A DNA stretch of 64,000 bases from an uncultured Clostridia bacterium (GTDB lineage Bacteria > Bacillota > Clostridia > Christensenellales > Aristaeellaceae): positions 41,437 through 105,436 of the forward strand of contig CALVKT010000016.1 of the NCBI GenBank assembly GCA_944333055.1. The letters are read 5' to 3'. Below are positions 23,489 to 30,922 of the stretch, piece by piece. Every line of letters begins with the position of its first letter. Position 1 is the first letter of the stretch. The notes under the pieces are model-generated. The model had not been told where the DNA came from and did no database searches. It worked only from the letters and a program-made list of their open reading frames with translations. The position numbers were made by a program, and so were the translations under genes.

Positions 23489-24715
23489 TCAGCGCCGGAT
23501 GAGCACGACGGCGAGGTCGTTGACGTTGGTGCCCGTGGGGCCGGTGACGATCAGGCCATCCACCGCCTTGAGCGCGTGATAGGCGTCGTTGTCGGCCAGC
23601 GTGCGGCGGATGTCCCAGCCCGCATCGCGCAGGCGCGCCGCCGTCTCGCCGTCCGCGTAGCCGCCCGCCGCATCGGTCGGCCCGTCGGTGCCGTCGGAGC
23701 CGAAGGAGAACACGCAGGTGTCGCGGCAGCCCGCAATGCCCTCCGCCGCCGCGAGCGCGATCTCCTGATTGCGCCCGCCCAGCCCCTTGCCGGTCAGGTG
23801 CACGACCGTCTCGCCGCCCGCCAGAAACGCCAGCGAACGCGCGCTGTCCTGATGGTCGCGCGCGATGGCCGCCAGAAACGCGCCCGCCTCCCGCGCCTCG
23901 CAGGCGAGGCTGGCCGTCAGAAAGACCGGCTCATACCCCAGCGCGCGGCAGGTCTTTTCGGCGGTGCGGCAGAGCTGCTTGACGCTGCCGGTGACGAACG
24001 TCGTCACGTTGTCAAGCGTCTTGGGCGTCTCCTGCGCCAGCAGCGCGGCCGCCTGCTCGCTGATGGTCAGGCCGTAGCGCTCGCGGATCGCCTGCGCCTG
24101 CGCGCAGGTACTCGTGTCCGGATAGGCCGGGCCGGAGGCGATCATGTCCAGCGGATCGCCGATGATGTCGCTGAGCACGACGGTGTACACGTGCGCGGGC
24201 GCGCAGCGCAGCGCAAACCGCCCGCCCTTGACGGCGGAGAAGCGCTTGCGCAGCGTGTTGATCTCCACGATGTTCGCGCCGCAGGCGAGAAGCTGGCGCG
24301 TGACATCCGCCAGCTCCGCCTCAGGGATGAGCGGCTGCTCAAAGAGCGCGGAGCCGCCGCCGGAGAGCAGGAAGAGCACGCTGTCCGCTTCGCTCAGGCC
24401 GTCGACGGCCGCCAGCGCGCGCGCCGTGGCGCGATAGCCGTTCTCGTCGGGCACGGGATGGCCCGCCTCGCAGATCTCAAGGCTGCCCAGCGCGCCGCGC
24501 GCGTGGCCGTACTTGGTCACCACCACGCCGCCGTCGATGCGCGCGCCCAGCCGTTCATGCGCTGCGCGCGCCATCTCCCAGGCGGCCTTGCCGGCGGCCA
24601 CGAGGATGACGCGGCCCGTGCCAAAGTCGATCTGATCGAGCGCCTGCGCCACGGCCGCGCCGGGCATGGCCTCGCGCAGCGTGGCGTCCAGGATCTGTTG
24701 TGCATGCGGATTCAT
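23489..24715 (-). CDS. Glycerate 2-kinase (MOFRL-type)
   Basis: The 408-aa protein belongs to the GckA/TtuD (MOFRL) family, which phosphorylates glycerate to 2-phosphoglycerate; older annotations call it hydroxypyruvate reductase. Signatures are VAAGKAAWEMARAA, LLSGGGSALFEQP and the MOFRL C-terminal block GLGGRNQEIALAAA then FGSDGTDGPTDAAGG. The start ATG (24713-24715) has GGAGG 9 nt upstream; the longer reading lacks support. It lies 80 bp downstream of the GntP-family permease gene and ahead of a strong terminator, so the pair probably imports and phosphorylates glycerate or a related sugar acid. Confidence 0.9.
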   Translation of the reverse strand: MNPHAQQILDATLREAMPGAAVAQALDQIDFGTGRVILVAAGKAAWEMARAAHERLGARIDGGVVVTKYGHARGALGSLEICEAGHPVPDENGYRATARALAAVDGLSEADSVLFLLSGGGSALFEQPLIPEAELADVTRQLLACGANIVEINTLRKRFSAVKGGRFALRCAPAHVYTVVLSDIIGDPLDMIASGPAYPDTSTCAQAQAIRERYGLTISEQAAALLAQETPKTLDNVTTFVTGSVKQLCRTAEKTCRALGYEPVFLTASLACEAREAGAFLAAIARDHQDSARSLAFLAGGETVVHLTGKGLGGRNQEIALAAAEGIAGCRDTCVFSFGSDGTDGPTDAAGGYADGETAARLRDAGWDIRRTLADNDAYHALKAVDGLIVTGPTGTNVNDLAVVLIRR

Positions 24716-24795
24716 GAAAGCAAACCTCCCATCCAGACACAGCAGGCCGTCGCCCGCCCGGAGGGCGGACGGCGGCCTGCGCAAAGGAACGCGTA

Positions 24796-26163
24796 TTACA
24801 GGATCACGGAGACGAGGAGCACGTTGATGATGGCGGCGATGCCGATGACCAGCGTGCCGAGCGTCTGCGTCTTGTAGCCGTCCTGGGGATCCATCTCGCC
24901 GAAGTTGGTGACGACCCAGAAGTAGCTGTCGTTGGCGTGGGAGACGGTCATGGCGCCCGCGCCGATGGCGACGACGACCAGGGCCGCGTCAAGCGGCATC
25001 GTGAAGCCCAGCGTGACCATCAGCGGCGCGATGATGCCCGCGCTGGTGGTGATGGCGACGGTGGAGCTGCCCTGCGCGGTCTTGAGGATGGCCGCCAGCA
25101 GGAACGGGAAGACCAGGCCCAGGCTTTCAAGCGCCGTGGCATGCGTGGTGATGAAGTTGACCAGATCGGTGCTGGCGATGACCTTGCCCAGCACGCCGCC
25201 CGCCGCCGTCACGAAGAGGATGGGGCCGGTGGTCTTGAGGGTGTCGTCGGTCAGCGCGTAGAAGTCCTTCATCTTGCCGGCCCTCTGAAGCAGGATGACG
25301 CCGGGGATGAGGCCCACGGCCAGCGCAATGATCGGCTTGCCCAGGAAGGTGATGATCGGCACATTGATGCCGGCCATGCTGAAGGCGCTGGCCAGGCCCA
25401 TCAGGAAGATGGGCAGCACGATGGGCGCGAAGGAGAGCGCCGGGCTGGGGAGCTTGCCGTAGCTGGCGACGAGCTCTTCATACGTCTTGCCGATGACCTC
25501 CGCGTTGGTCGCCTCGTCGCGCGCCTTGACCTTCCTGCCCACGCAAATCGCAAAGATGTATCCGGCGATCAGCGGCAGGATGGAGCACAGCGCGCCCATG
25601 CCCATGACCAGCAGCAGGTTCACGTCCTGATTGAGACCGGTCTCGCCAAAGAGCGTGTTGGCCGCGGCGATGGGGCCCGGCGTCGGCGGGATGAAGCAGT
25701 GAGAAATGTACAGGCCCATGGACAGCGCCACTGTGCAGGCCACGGAGGACTTGCGCGTGCGCTGCACCAGCGCCTTGCGGATGGGGTTGAGGATGACGAA
25801 GCCGCTGTCGCAGAAGACCGGGATGGAGACGATCCAGCCCATGATCAGCATGGCGGCTTCCGGATGATTCTTGCCCACCAGTTTGACGACGCATTCCGCC
25901 ATGGTGATGGCCGCGCCGGTCTTCTCAAGCAGAATGCCCACGAGCGCGCCCAGGATGATGACGATGCCGATGGAGGTGAATGTGCCGCTGAAGCCCTGAC
26001 CGATGATGTCCGGGATCTGCGTGATATCCAGACCCGCCACGATGGCCAGCAGCAGCGATACGCCCATGATGGACAGGAAGGGGTGAATCTTCCACTTGGA
26101 AATGGCGACGATCATCAAAATGATGGCGATGATAAACGCGATCAACAGGGGAATTCCGGTCAT
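24796..26163 (-). CDS. GntP-family gluconate/glycerate:H+ symporter
   Basis: A 455-aa polytopic permease of the GntP family with about 12-14 membrane segments. Family blocks include GQGFSGTFTSIGIVIILGALVG, FCDSGFVIL, SHCFIPPTPGP and the C-terminal SHANDSYFWVVTNFGEM. Relatives carry gluconate, idonate or glycerate; the adjacent glycerate kinase favours glycerate. The ATG at 26161-26163 follows GGAGGUG. Its promoter (26310-26338) is a perfect consensus. A short leader reading frame overlaps its start by 4 bp. Confidence 0.88.
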   Translation of the reverse strand: MTGIPLLIAFIIAIILMIVAISKWKIHPFLSIMGVSLLLAIVAGLDITQIPDIIGQGFSGTFTSIGIVIILGALVGILLEKTGAAITMAECVVKLVGKNHPEAAMLIMGWIVSIPVFCDSGFVILNPIRKALVQRTRKSSVACTVALSMGLYISHCFIPPTPGPIAAANTLFGETGLNQDVNLLLVMGMGALCSILPLIAGYIFAICVGRKVKARDEATNAEVIGKTYEELVASYGKLPSPALSFAPIVLPIFLMGLASAFSMAGINVPIITFLGKPIIALAVGLIPGVILLQRAGKMKDFYALTDDTLKTTGPILFVTAAGGVLGKVIASTDLVNFITTHATALESLGLVFPFLLAAILKTAQGSSTVAITTSAGIIAPLMVTLGFTMPLDAALVVVAIGAGAMTVSHANDSYFWVVTNFGEMDPQDGYKTQTLGTLVIGIAAIINVLLVSVIL

Positions 26164-26237
26164 TTGTAGTACACCTCCGATTTTTTGCTCACATACGGTA
26201 CACATGGAAACGGAGTATCCGGATATCGCCTCTTCAC
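26160..26237 (-). CDS. Possible 25-aa leader peptide coupled to gntP-type gene
   Basis: In the ~140-nt leader a GTG (26235-26237) follows AAAGGAGGAAU and opens a 25-codon frame whose stop overlaps the permease start as ATGA. The peptide is rich in Pro, Tyr and Lys (RRYPDTPFPCVPYV). The ribosome binding site spacing is short (about 3 nt), so this is a candidate for translational coupling, not an established gene. Confidence 0.25.
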   Translation of the reverse strand: MKRRYPDTPFPCVPYVSKKSEVYYK

Positions 26238-26309
26238 ATTCCTCCTTTGTGCCTCTGTAGAGCCTGCAAGCGGCCCATTCTTCGCCTTTCGAACCAAATT
26301 CTAATTGAA

Positions 26310-26338
26310 ATTATAGATGTTTCGCACAAGATTGTCAA
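26310..26338 (-). promoter_or_regulatory. Consensus promoter of the glycerate transport operon
   Basis: Minus strand TTGACA (26333-26338), 17-nt spacer, TATAAT (26310-26315): both boxes match the sigma-A consensus exactly. An AT-rich imperfect palindrome, TTTCAATTAGAATTTGG, follows the -10 box and may be an operator. Confidence 0.85.
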
Positions 26339-26460
26339 TGTAAATCAAGTGTGACGCATGCTTTTCTGAATGTTTTTTCCGCGAAGACGCCGCGCTTTTG
26401 CCCGCCGCAACGCCGCTTGTTCGCCCGCGCATTTCTTTCCCTTTCGCCAGGAAAAAAGGG

Positions 26461-26489
26461 TTGACAACGACAGGAAGCTGTCATATAAT
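26461..26489 (+). promoter_or_regulatory. Consensus promoter of the tRNA-Ser genes
   Basis: TTGACA (26461-26466) and TATAAT (26484-26489) with a 17-nt spacer, ending 24 bp before the first tRNA. Confidence 0.9.
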
Positions 26490-26512
26490 AGGTCTGCTGG
26501 TTCGAGCAGACT

Positions 26513-26601
26513 GGAGAGATGGCCGAGTGGTTTATGGCGCTGGTCTTGAAAACCAGTGATACCGAGAGGTACCGGGGGTTCGAATCCCTCTCTCTCCGCC
26601 A
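26513..26601 (+). tRNA. tRNA-Ser (anticodon TGA)
   Basis: The acceptor stem GGAGAGA pairs with TCTCTCC, followed by G and an encoded CCA. The D-arm has GGCCGAGTGG, the anticodon stem CTGGT/ACCAG holds the loop CTTGAAA (anticodon TGA), the long variable arm TACCGAGAGGTACC is class II, and the T-arm is GGGGGTTCGAATCCC. It decodes UCA and probably other UCN codons. Confidence 0.96.
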
Positions 26602-26618
26602 TATTTTTGAACGGTCTT

Positions 26619-26710
26619 GCAGAAGTACCCAAGAGGCCGAAGGGGCTCCCCTGCTAAGGGAGTAGGCTGCGTGAAGCGGCGCGAGGGTTCAAATCCCTCC
26701 TTCTGCGCCA
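26619..26710 (+). tRNA. tRNA-Ser (anticodon GCT)
   Basis: Acceptor GCAGAAG pairs with CTTCTGC, then G and encoded CCA. The anticodon stem CTCCC/GGGAG holds CTGCTAA (anticodon GCT), the variable arm is long (GGCTGCGTGAAGCGGCGC), and the T-loop is GTTCAAATC. It decodes AGC/AGU. It is 17 nt after the first tRNA-Ser and shares its promoter. Confidence 0.96.
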
Positions 26711-26749
26711 AATGCCGGATATTCAAGCAATATCTGGCATTTTTCTTTT
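26711..26749 (+). terminator. Intrinsic terminator after the tRNA-Ser pair
   Basis: AATGCCGGATATT and AATATCTGGCATT form a long stem (one G-T pair) with a 5-nt loop, followed by TTTCTTTT, directly after the second tRNA. Confidence 0.85.
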
Positions 26750-26813
26750 CCCGTTTTTCGCTTCGTTATGCGCCGTCGTTGCCTGCTATTCCGTTCTATA
26801 GACACACGGTAGA

Positions 26814-26859
26814 CACAAAAAAGGGCTGCCGCAGAGACCGAAATCTCCTGCGACAGCCC
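26814..26859 (-). terminator. Intrinsic terminator for minus-strand small genes
   Basis: Minus strand GGGCUGUCGCAGGAGAUUUC with its complement GGUCUCUGCGGCAGCCC and then UUUUUUGUG. It closes the remnant gene cluster at 26.9-27.4 kb and could also end the moa operon. Confidence 0.8.
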
Positions 26860-26897
26860 CATTCATTTTTTACCCGGCCCCGCGTGACTCCTGAAAA

Positions 26898-27157
26898 TCA
26901 CTTGATGCCGTGCAGTTTTGTGCGCCACTCCTTCGCGGGGCTGTGGCCCGCCGTGTGCGCTTTGCCCGGAATTTCCAAACCGCTCTTCGTCCGTCAGATG
27001 ATCCAAACTCCTGCCGTTGCCGGCAAGATCCTTCTGGTAGGCCGTTTTGTACCGGAGGACATAGTTGTCCCAATCGGCGTCCTCCGCCGTGTGCTTCATG
27101 CCGTTGACGGGTTCGGATGCGGTAGCGCGTGGGCTTTCCGCCACTCTTGCGCGGCAT
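26898..27157 (-). pseudogene. Frameshifted remnant of a small gene
   Basis: No single frame spans this stretch, but protein-like segments switch frame: MPRKSGGKPTRYRIR in one, then EDADWDNYVLRYKTAYQKDL and GNGRSLDHLTDEER in a second, then GLEIPGKAHTAGHSPAKEWR with HGIK and a stop at 26898 in a third. The middle segment has ordinary acidic and aromatic composition, unlike shadow frames. I interpret it as a ~80-aa gene broken by two indels, or affected by sequence error. It sits after a 74-aa gene and before a terminator. Family not recognised. Confidence 0.45.
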
Positions 27158-27198
27158 GGAAGAAGCACCCTGCTGCTGCGGGGTGCTCCTGTTGAATT

Positions 27199-27423
27199 TC
27201 AGGTTTCGTCCTCCGCCGGAAGCGCCTTGATCCGCTCCTGCCGCTGCCTGCGGGCTTCCCGCTCCGCTACCCAGCGTCTCGCTTCCTCCTGCTCCAGCGC
27301 CGCCGTCCTTGGGTCCTTCCACGCCCACGGGTCCTCGTTCATATAGGTCTCGTAGTACGGTCCCTTCAACGAATCGGGGATGGGATCTCCAGGGTATGTC
27401 GTTGTTCCATTTCGAGTAGCCAT
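27199..27423 (-). CDS. Small hydrophilic protein, function unknown
   Basis: A 74-aa protein starting at ATG 27421-27423 with GAGGA upstream. It begins TRNGTTTYPGDPIPDSLKGP and has a Tyr/Trp-rich middle (YYETYMNEDPWAWKDPRT) and a highly charged, probably helical Arg/Glu-rich C-terminus. I know no family for it. It is followed by the frameshifted gene and then a terminator. Upstream, a 21-codon frame (about 27436-27501, starting MARSKAHAIVEAVG) may be another fragment. The group looks like the decayed edge of an inserted element downstream of the tRNA-Ser pair. Confidence 0.4.
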   Translation of the reverse strand: MATRNGTTTYPGDPIPDSLKGPYYETYMNEDPWAWKDPRTAALEQEEARRWVAEREARRQRQERIKALPAEDET

Positions 27424-27539
27424 GGATGATTCCTCACTTGTCATCCGTCAGGCGCATGCCGACCGCCTCCACGATGGCATGCGCTTTTGATCGGGCCATT
27501 CCGCCTTCGCTCCGGCGCTTTTGTCCATTTCCGGCCGCC

Positions 27540-27944
27540 TCATGCGCCCGCGCTGCGTTCCACCTCGGTCACGCACTCGCCCTTGAGCTTGCCCACAAGG
27601 CTTTGCAGCGCGTCCACCACGTGCGGGCGGATGTCCCCACCCACGAGCACGAGCATGATGTCCTCCCCGACGGCCAGCTCGCCCTCGGCCAGCCAGGCGC
27701 GCACGTAATGAATGCCGTCCATGGCGCGCGTCTCCTCGACGGCGCGGGCCACCCGCTGCGCGTCATACGCAAAGGACATGCCGGTCACCGGCGCGCAGTC
27801 TCCTTCGCCCTCGCGCACCTGCGCGCGCGCCGTGGCGCGCACCACGCCGTTGTGGAAAAGATACATGCCGATGCGATCCGCGTCCGGCGACGCCTTCGCC
27901 TCTTGCAGCCACGCGTCCAGCGACGGCGCTTTTTTCTTGTCCAT
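27540..27944 (-). CDS. moaE: Divergent MoaE-like molybdopterin synthase catalytic subunit
   Basis: MoaE, with the small sulfur carrier MoaD, adds the dithiolene sulfurs to precursor Z. The 134-aa product keeps the fold-defining pattern FHNGVVRATARAQV, the central FAYDAQRVARAVEE, GELAVGEDIMLVLVGGDIRPHVVDALQSLVGKLK and a terminal VTEVE. However, the HR motif before GELAVGE and the WK(K)E motif at the C-terminus, both typical of MoaE, are altered. It may therefore be a variant enzyme or have a changed partner; no moaD is next to it. ATG at 27942-27944 with GAGGAGG. It is last in the Mo operon, 11 bp after mog. Confidence 0.72.
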   Translation of the reverse strand: MDKKKAPSLDAWLQEAKASPDADRIGMYLFHNGVVRATARAQVREGEGDCAPVTGMSFAYDAQRVARAVEETRAMDGIHYVRAWLAEGELAVGEDIMLVLVGGDIRPHVVDALQSLVGKLKGECVTEVERSAGA

Positions 27945-27955
27945 GCCCTTCCTCC

Positions 27956-28459
27956 TCACCTTGCGGGCGCGGCGCAGTCCGCGGAACCTTCCGAGGCCAG
28001 CATGTCCAGCCCATGCTTGACCGGCTCGATGACGCACAGGATGTTCTCGCGCGCCGCCTTCGGGCTGCCCGGCAGGTTGATGATCAGCGTGCGCCCTCGA
28101 ATCCCGGCCGCGCTGCGGGAGAGGCAGCCGCGCGGGGTGATCTTCATGCTCTCCATGCGCATCGCCTCAGGGATGCCGCGCGTCTCGCGTTCCATGACGG
28201 CGAGCGTCGCCTCCGGCGTGACGTCGCGCGGGGAGAAGCCCGTGCCGCCCGTGGTGAGCACCAGATTGACCGCCAGCTCATCGCAGCAGCGAATCAGTTC
28301 CGCCTGAATCTCCGCCGCTTCGTCGGGCACGATGCGCGTATGCACCACGTCAAAACCGTGCGCCGCCGCCAGCTCGCAGAGCAGCGGGCCGCTCTCGTCC
28401 ACGCGCTCGCCGCGCGCGCCCTTGTCGCTGACGGTGATCACCGCCGCCGTGTATGCCAT
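27956..28459 (-). CDS. mog: MoaB/Mog-type molybdopterin adenylyltransferase
   Basis: A 167-aa single-domain MoCF protein that adenylates molybdopterin before metal insertion. The sequence shows AAVITVSDKGARGERVDESG at the N-terminus, LVLTTGGTGFSPRDVTPEAT (about residues 68-87) and the nucleotide-pocket INLPGSPKAARENI. I chose the ATG at 28457-28459, six bases after AGGAAGG; an ATG two codons upstream abuts the ribosome binding site. It overlaps the end region of moaC by a few bases and precedes moaE by 11 bp. Confidence 0.9.
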   Translation of the reverse strand: MAYTAAVITVSDKGARGERVDESGPLLCELAAAHGFDVVHTRIVPDEAAEIQAELIRCCDELAVNLVLTTGGTGFSPRDVTPEATLAVMERETRGIPEAMRMESMKITPRGCLSRSAAGIRGRTLIINLPGSPKAARENILCVIEPVKHGLDMLASEGSADCAAPAR

Positions 28460-28461
28460 GT

Positions 28462-28947
28462 TCATCCTTCCTTTCTGCAAAAGTCGCCGTGCACGCCGCC
28501 CGTCTTCTCGATCAGGCGAACGTCCGCGATGACCATGTCCTTCTGCACCGCCTTGCACATGTCGTATACGGTCAGCGCCGCCACGGACGCCGCCGTGAGC
28601 GCCTCCATCTCCACGCCGGTTCGGCCGTCGCAGGCGACGCGCGCGCGGATCTCCACCGCGCAGCGCGCCTCGTCGAGCGTGAGCGACAGGTCGATGCCGC
28701 TCAGCGCGATCGGGTGGCACATGGGAATCAGATCCGGCGTGCGCTTGGCGCCCATCACGCCCGCGATCTGCGCGACGGTCAGCACGTCGCCCTTCTTCAT
28801 GCCGCCCGTTCGGATGAGGTCAAACGTCTCGCGGCTGACCAGCACGCGCGCGCCCGCGACCGCCGTGCGGTGCGTCGGCGCTTTGTCGCCCACGTCCACC
28901 ATCTTTGCGCGCCCCTGCGCGTTGAAATGCGTAAAGTCCTTCTCCAT
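28462..28947 (-). CDS. moaC: Cyclic pyranopterin monophosphate synthase
   Basis: MoaC converts the MoaA product 3',8-cH2GTP to cPMP. The 161-aa product begins FTHFNAQGRAKMVDVGDKAPT, carries GAKRTPDLIPMCHPIALSG, and the catalytic region MEALTAASVAALTVYDMCKA, and ends near EKTGGVHGDF. These are the standard MoaC signatures and length. The start ATG (28945-28947) follows GGAGG one base after the moaA stop, so translation is coupled. Confidence 0.96.
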   Translation of the reverse strand: MEKDFTHFNAQGRAKMVDVGDKAPTHRTAVAGARVLVSRETFDLIRTGGMKKGDVLTVAQIAGVMGAKRTPDLIPMCHPIALSGIDLSLTLDEARCAVEIRARVACDGRTGVEMEALTAASVAALTVYDMCKAVQKDMVIADVRLIEKTGGVHGDFCRKEG

Positions 28948-28948
28948 A

Positions 28949-29902
28949 TCATCCTCCGATCTGATGCATCGCGCGGCCCGCCAGGCTGTGCTCCCTGGCG
29001 GAGAGCGCCGCATGGCAGGCGGGCTTTTGCCAGATGGCCGCGCGCATCCGCTCGCGCATCTCCTCCGGCGTGCAGCCCTTGAGGGGGATTTCGCCGGCGG
29101 CGTGCAGACAGGGCTTGAGCCTGCCGTCCGCCGTCAGGCGGACGCGGTTGCACGCGGCGCAGAAGTGGTCGCTGACGGGGCTGATCAGGCCGATGTTGCC
29201 CTGCGCGCCCGGCAGGCGATACAGCCGCGCGACGCCGCCGTCCGGCGCGACGGGCGTCGCCTGCGGCAGACGCGCAAGCACCGTGTCGCACGGGATGAAC
29301 GCCGCCTCGTCAAACGCCCCGCCGTCCACCATGGGCATCAGCTCGATGAAGCGCACGTCCACCGGATAGCGCAGCGTCAGCCGGGACAGCGCCTCGATCT
29401 CGTCGTCGTTGAATCCGCCGATGAGCACCGTGTTGATCTTCACGCGCGCAAAGCCGGCCTCAAGCGCCGCATGCAGCCCGGCCAGCGCGTCGGCCAGCGC
29501 GCCCACACGGGTGATGTGCGCGTATTTGGCGGCATCCAGCGTGTCCAGGCTCAGGTTGACCCGGCTGACACCCGCCTCGCGCAGCGTTCCGGCCAGTTCG
29601 GGCAGGCGCACGCCGTTCGTCGTCAGACAGAGTTCCTCGATGCCCGGCACGCGCGCCGCGCGCGCGCAGATGGACACGATGTTGCGCTTGACCAGCGGTT
29701 CGCCGCCCGTGATGCGCAGCTTGGTCACGCCCAGCGCCGCCGCCGCTTCCACGGCGGCGATCATCTCGTCCTCGGTGAGCATCTCCTCGTAGCGCTTCTT
29801 GTGCACGCCCGTCTCCGGCATGCAGTAGCGGCAGCGCAGGTTGCACAGCTCCGTGACGGACAGCCTCAGATACCGGATCTCTCTTCCGTATTGATCCCGC
29901 AT
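28949..29902 (-). CDS. moaA: GTP 3',8-cyclase (radical SAM)
   Basis: MoaA catalyses the first step of Moco synthesis from GTP. The 317-aa protein has the radical-SAM CNLRCRYC motif (Cys20, Cys24, Cys27), the SAM-binding LRITGGEPLVK, and the second 4Fe-4S site CAACNRVRLTADGRLKPCL near residues 255-273. It ends with QIGG, the conserved C-terminal Gly-Gly tail required for activity. Length is typical (320-340 aa). It is 3 bp after the moeA2 stop and coupled to moaC. Confidence 0.97.
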   Translation of the reverse strand: MRDQYGREIRYLRLSVTELCNLRCRYCMPETGVHKKRYEEMLTEDEMIAAVEAAAALGVTKLRITGGEPLVKRNIVSICARAARVPGIEELCLTTNGVRLPELAGTLREAGVSRVNLSLDTLDAAKYAHITRVGALADALAGLHAALEAGFARVKINTVLIGGFNDDEIEALSRLTLRYPVDVRFIELMPMVDGGAFDEAAFIPCDTVLARLPQATPVAPDGGVARLYRLPGAQGNIGLISPVSDHFCAACNRVRLTADGRLKPCLHAAGEIPLKGCTPEEMRERMRAAIWQKPACHAALSAREHSLAGRAMHQIGG

Positions 29903-29905
29903 GGC

Positions 29906-30922
29906 TCAGTACCTGCCGAACGTGCAGTTGGGGAAATGGCACGCGCCGCACAGCTGGCACAGCCCGCCGTCGCCCAGATGGATGAGGTCCTCCCGTGTGA
30001 GCTTGTCCCCGGCGAATATCTGCGGCAGCAGCACGTCGAAGATCGTCGTGGGCAGGTGGATCGCCGCGCCCGGCACGCCCAGCACCGGCACGTCGCCCAG
30101 ATAGGCCACCAGCGTCATGTTGCCGGGCTGGGACGGCACGCCGTGGGAGATGATCTGCGCGCCCAGGCGGCGGATGGCCGTGGGCGTCAGGTCGTCCGGG
30201 TCCACGGACATGCCGCCCGTGAAGATCAGAAAGTCCGCGCCCTTTTCCAGATGCGCCTTCGCCGCGCCGACGATCATCTCCAGATCGTCGTCGCAGACCG
30301 TGACGCCCGCGATCTGTGCGGGATACTGCGCCAGCTTGGCGCGCACGACCGGCTCAAAGCGGTCTTGAATCCTGCCGGTATACACCTCGGAACCCGTGAT
30401 GATCACGCCGGCCTTTCTCTCCCGATACGGGCGCAGATCCAGCAGGCGCTCCCCGGCGCACAGCCGCTCGGCCTCGATGATGTTGCGCTCCTTCGTGACC
30501 AGCGGCACGATGCGCATGGAGGCCAGCCGCGCGCCCGCCTCCACCGGGTAGTGATCCGGCAGCGTGGTGATCGTGATGTCCTCGATTTCGTTGACACGCG
30601 AAAGCAGCGCCGTGTTCACCCGGAACATGCCGCGCGTTTCTGTGATCAGGAGCACCTTGCCCTCGGAGGGCGGCGTGTAGTGCGCGCCGGTGACGGGCGC
30701 CATCGCCGCCAGGCGCAGCGCGCAGTCCTCCTCGTGCAGCTCGCCCGCGTGCTCCTCCCAGACGAACACCGTGCGCTTGCCGATGTCAAGCAGCGCCGGA
30801 ATGTCCTCCTCGCGGATGACGTGGCCTCGCCGAAACGCCGGGCCCTTGAAGCCATCCACCATCTTCGTGATGTCGTGGCAGAGCGTCATGCCGACGGCCT
30901 GCGTGACGTCGATCTTCTTCAT
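29906..30922 (-). CDS. MoeA-like molybdopterin-binding protein with Cys-rich tail
   Basis: A 338-aa protein with a MoCF_biosynth (molybdopterin-binding) domain at about residues 170-310: KAGVIITGSEVYTGRIQD, LIFTGGMSVDPDDLTPTAIR and VLGVPGAAIHLPTTIFDVLL. The N-terminal half differs from MoeA. The C-terminus carries a compact Cys cluster, CQLCGACHFPNC, which could bind metal or an Fe-S cluster and is absent from canonical MoeA. Clostridial genomes often encode this protein beside moeA in Moco operons; its exact role (metal insertion or cofactor delivery to hydroxylases) is not settled. The ATG (30920-30922) overlaps the moeA stop by 4 bp. Confidence 0.85.
   Translation of the reverse strand: MKKIDVTQAVGMTLCHDITKMVDGFKGPAFRRGHVIREEDIPALLDIGKRTVFVWEEHAGELHEEDCALRLAAMAPVTGAHYTPPSEGKVLLITETRGMFRVNTALLSRVNEIEDITITTLPDHYPVEAGARLASMRIVPLVTKERNIIEAERLCAGERLLDLRPYRERKAGVIITGSEVYTGRIQDRFEPVVRAKLAQYPAQIAGVTVCDDDLEMIVGAAKAHLEKGADFLIFTGGMSVDPDDLTPTAIRRLGAQIISHGVPSQPGNMTLVAYLGDVPVLGVPGAAIHLPTTIFDVLLPQIFAGDKLTREDLIHLGDGGLCQLCGACHFPNCTFGRY

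Noticed and set aside
26513..26860. Attachment site of an integrated element at the tRNA-Ser genes
   Set aside because: Both tRNAs are complete, and no integrase or repeat of their 3' ends is present in the window.
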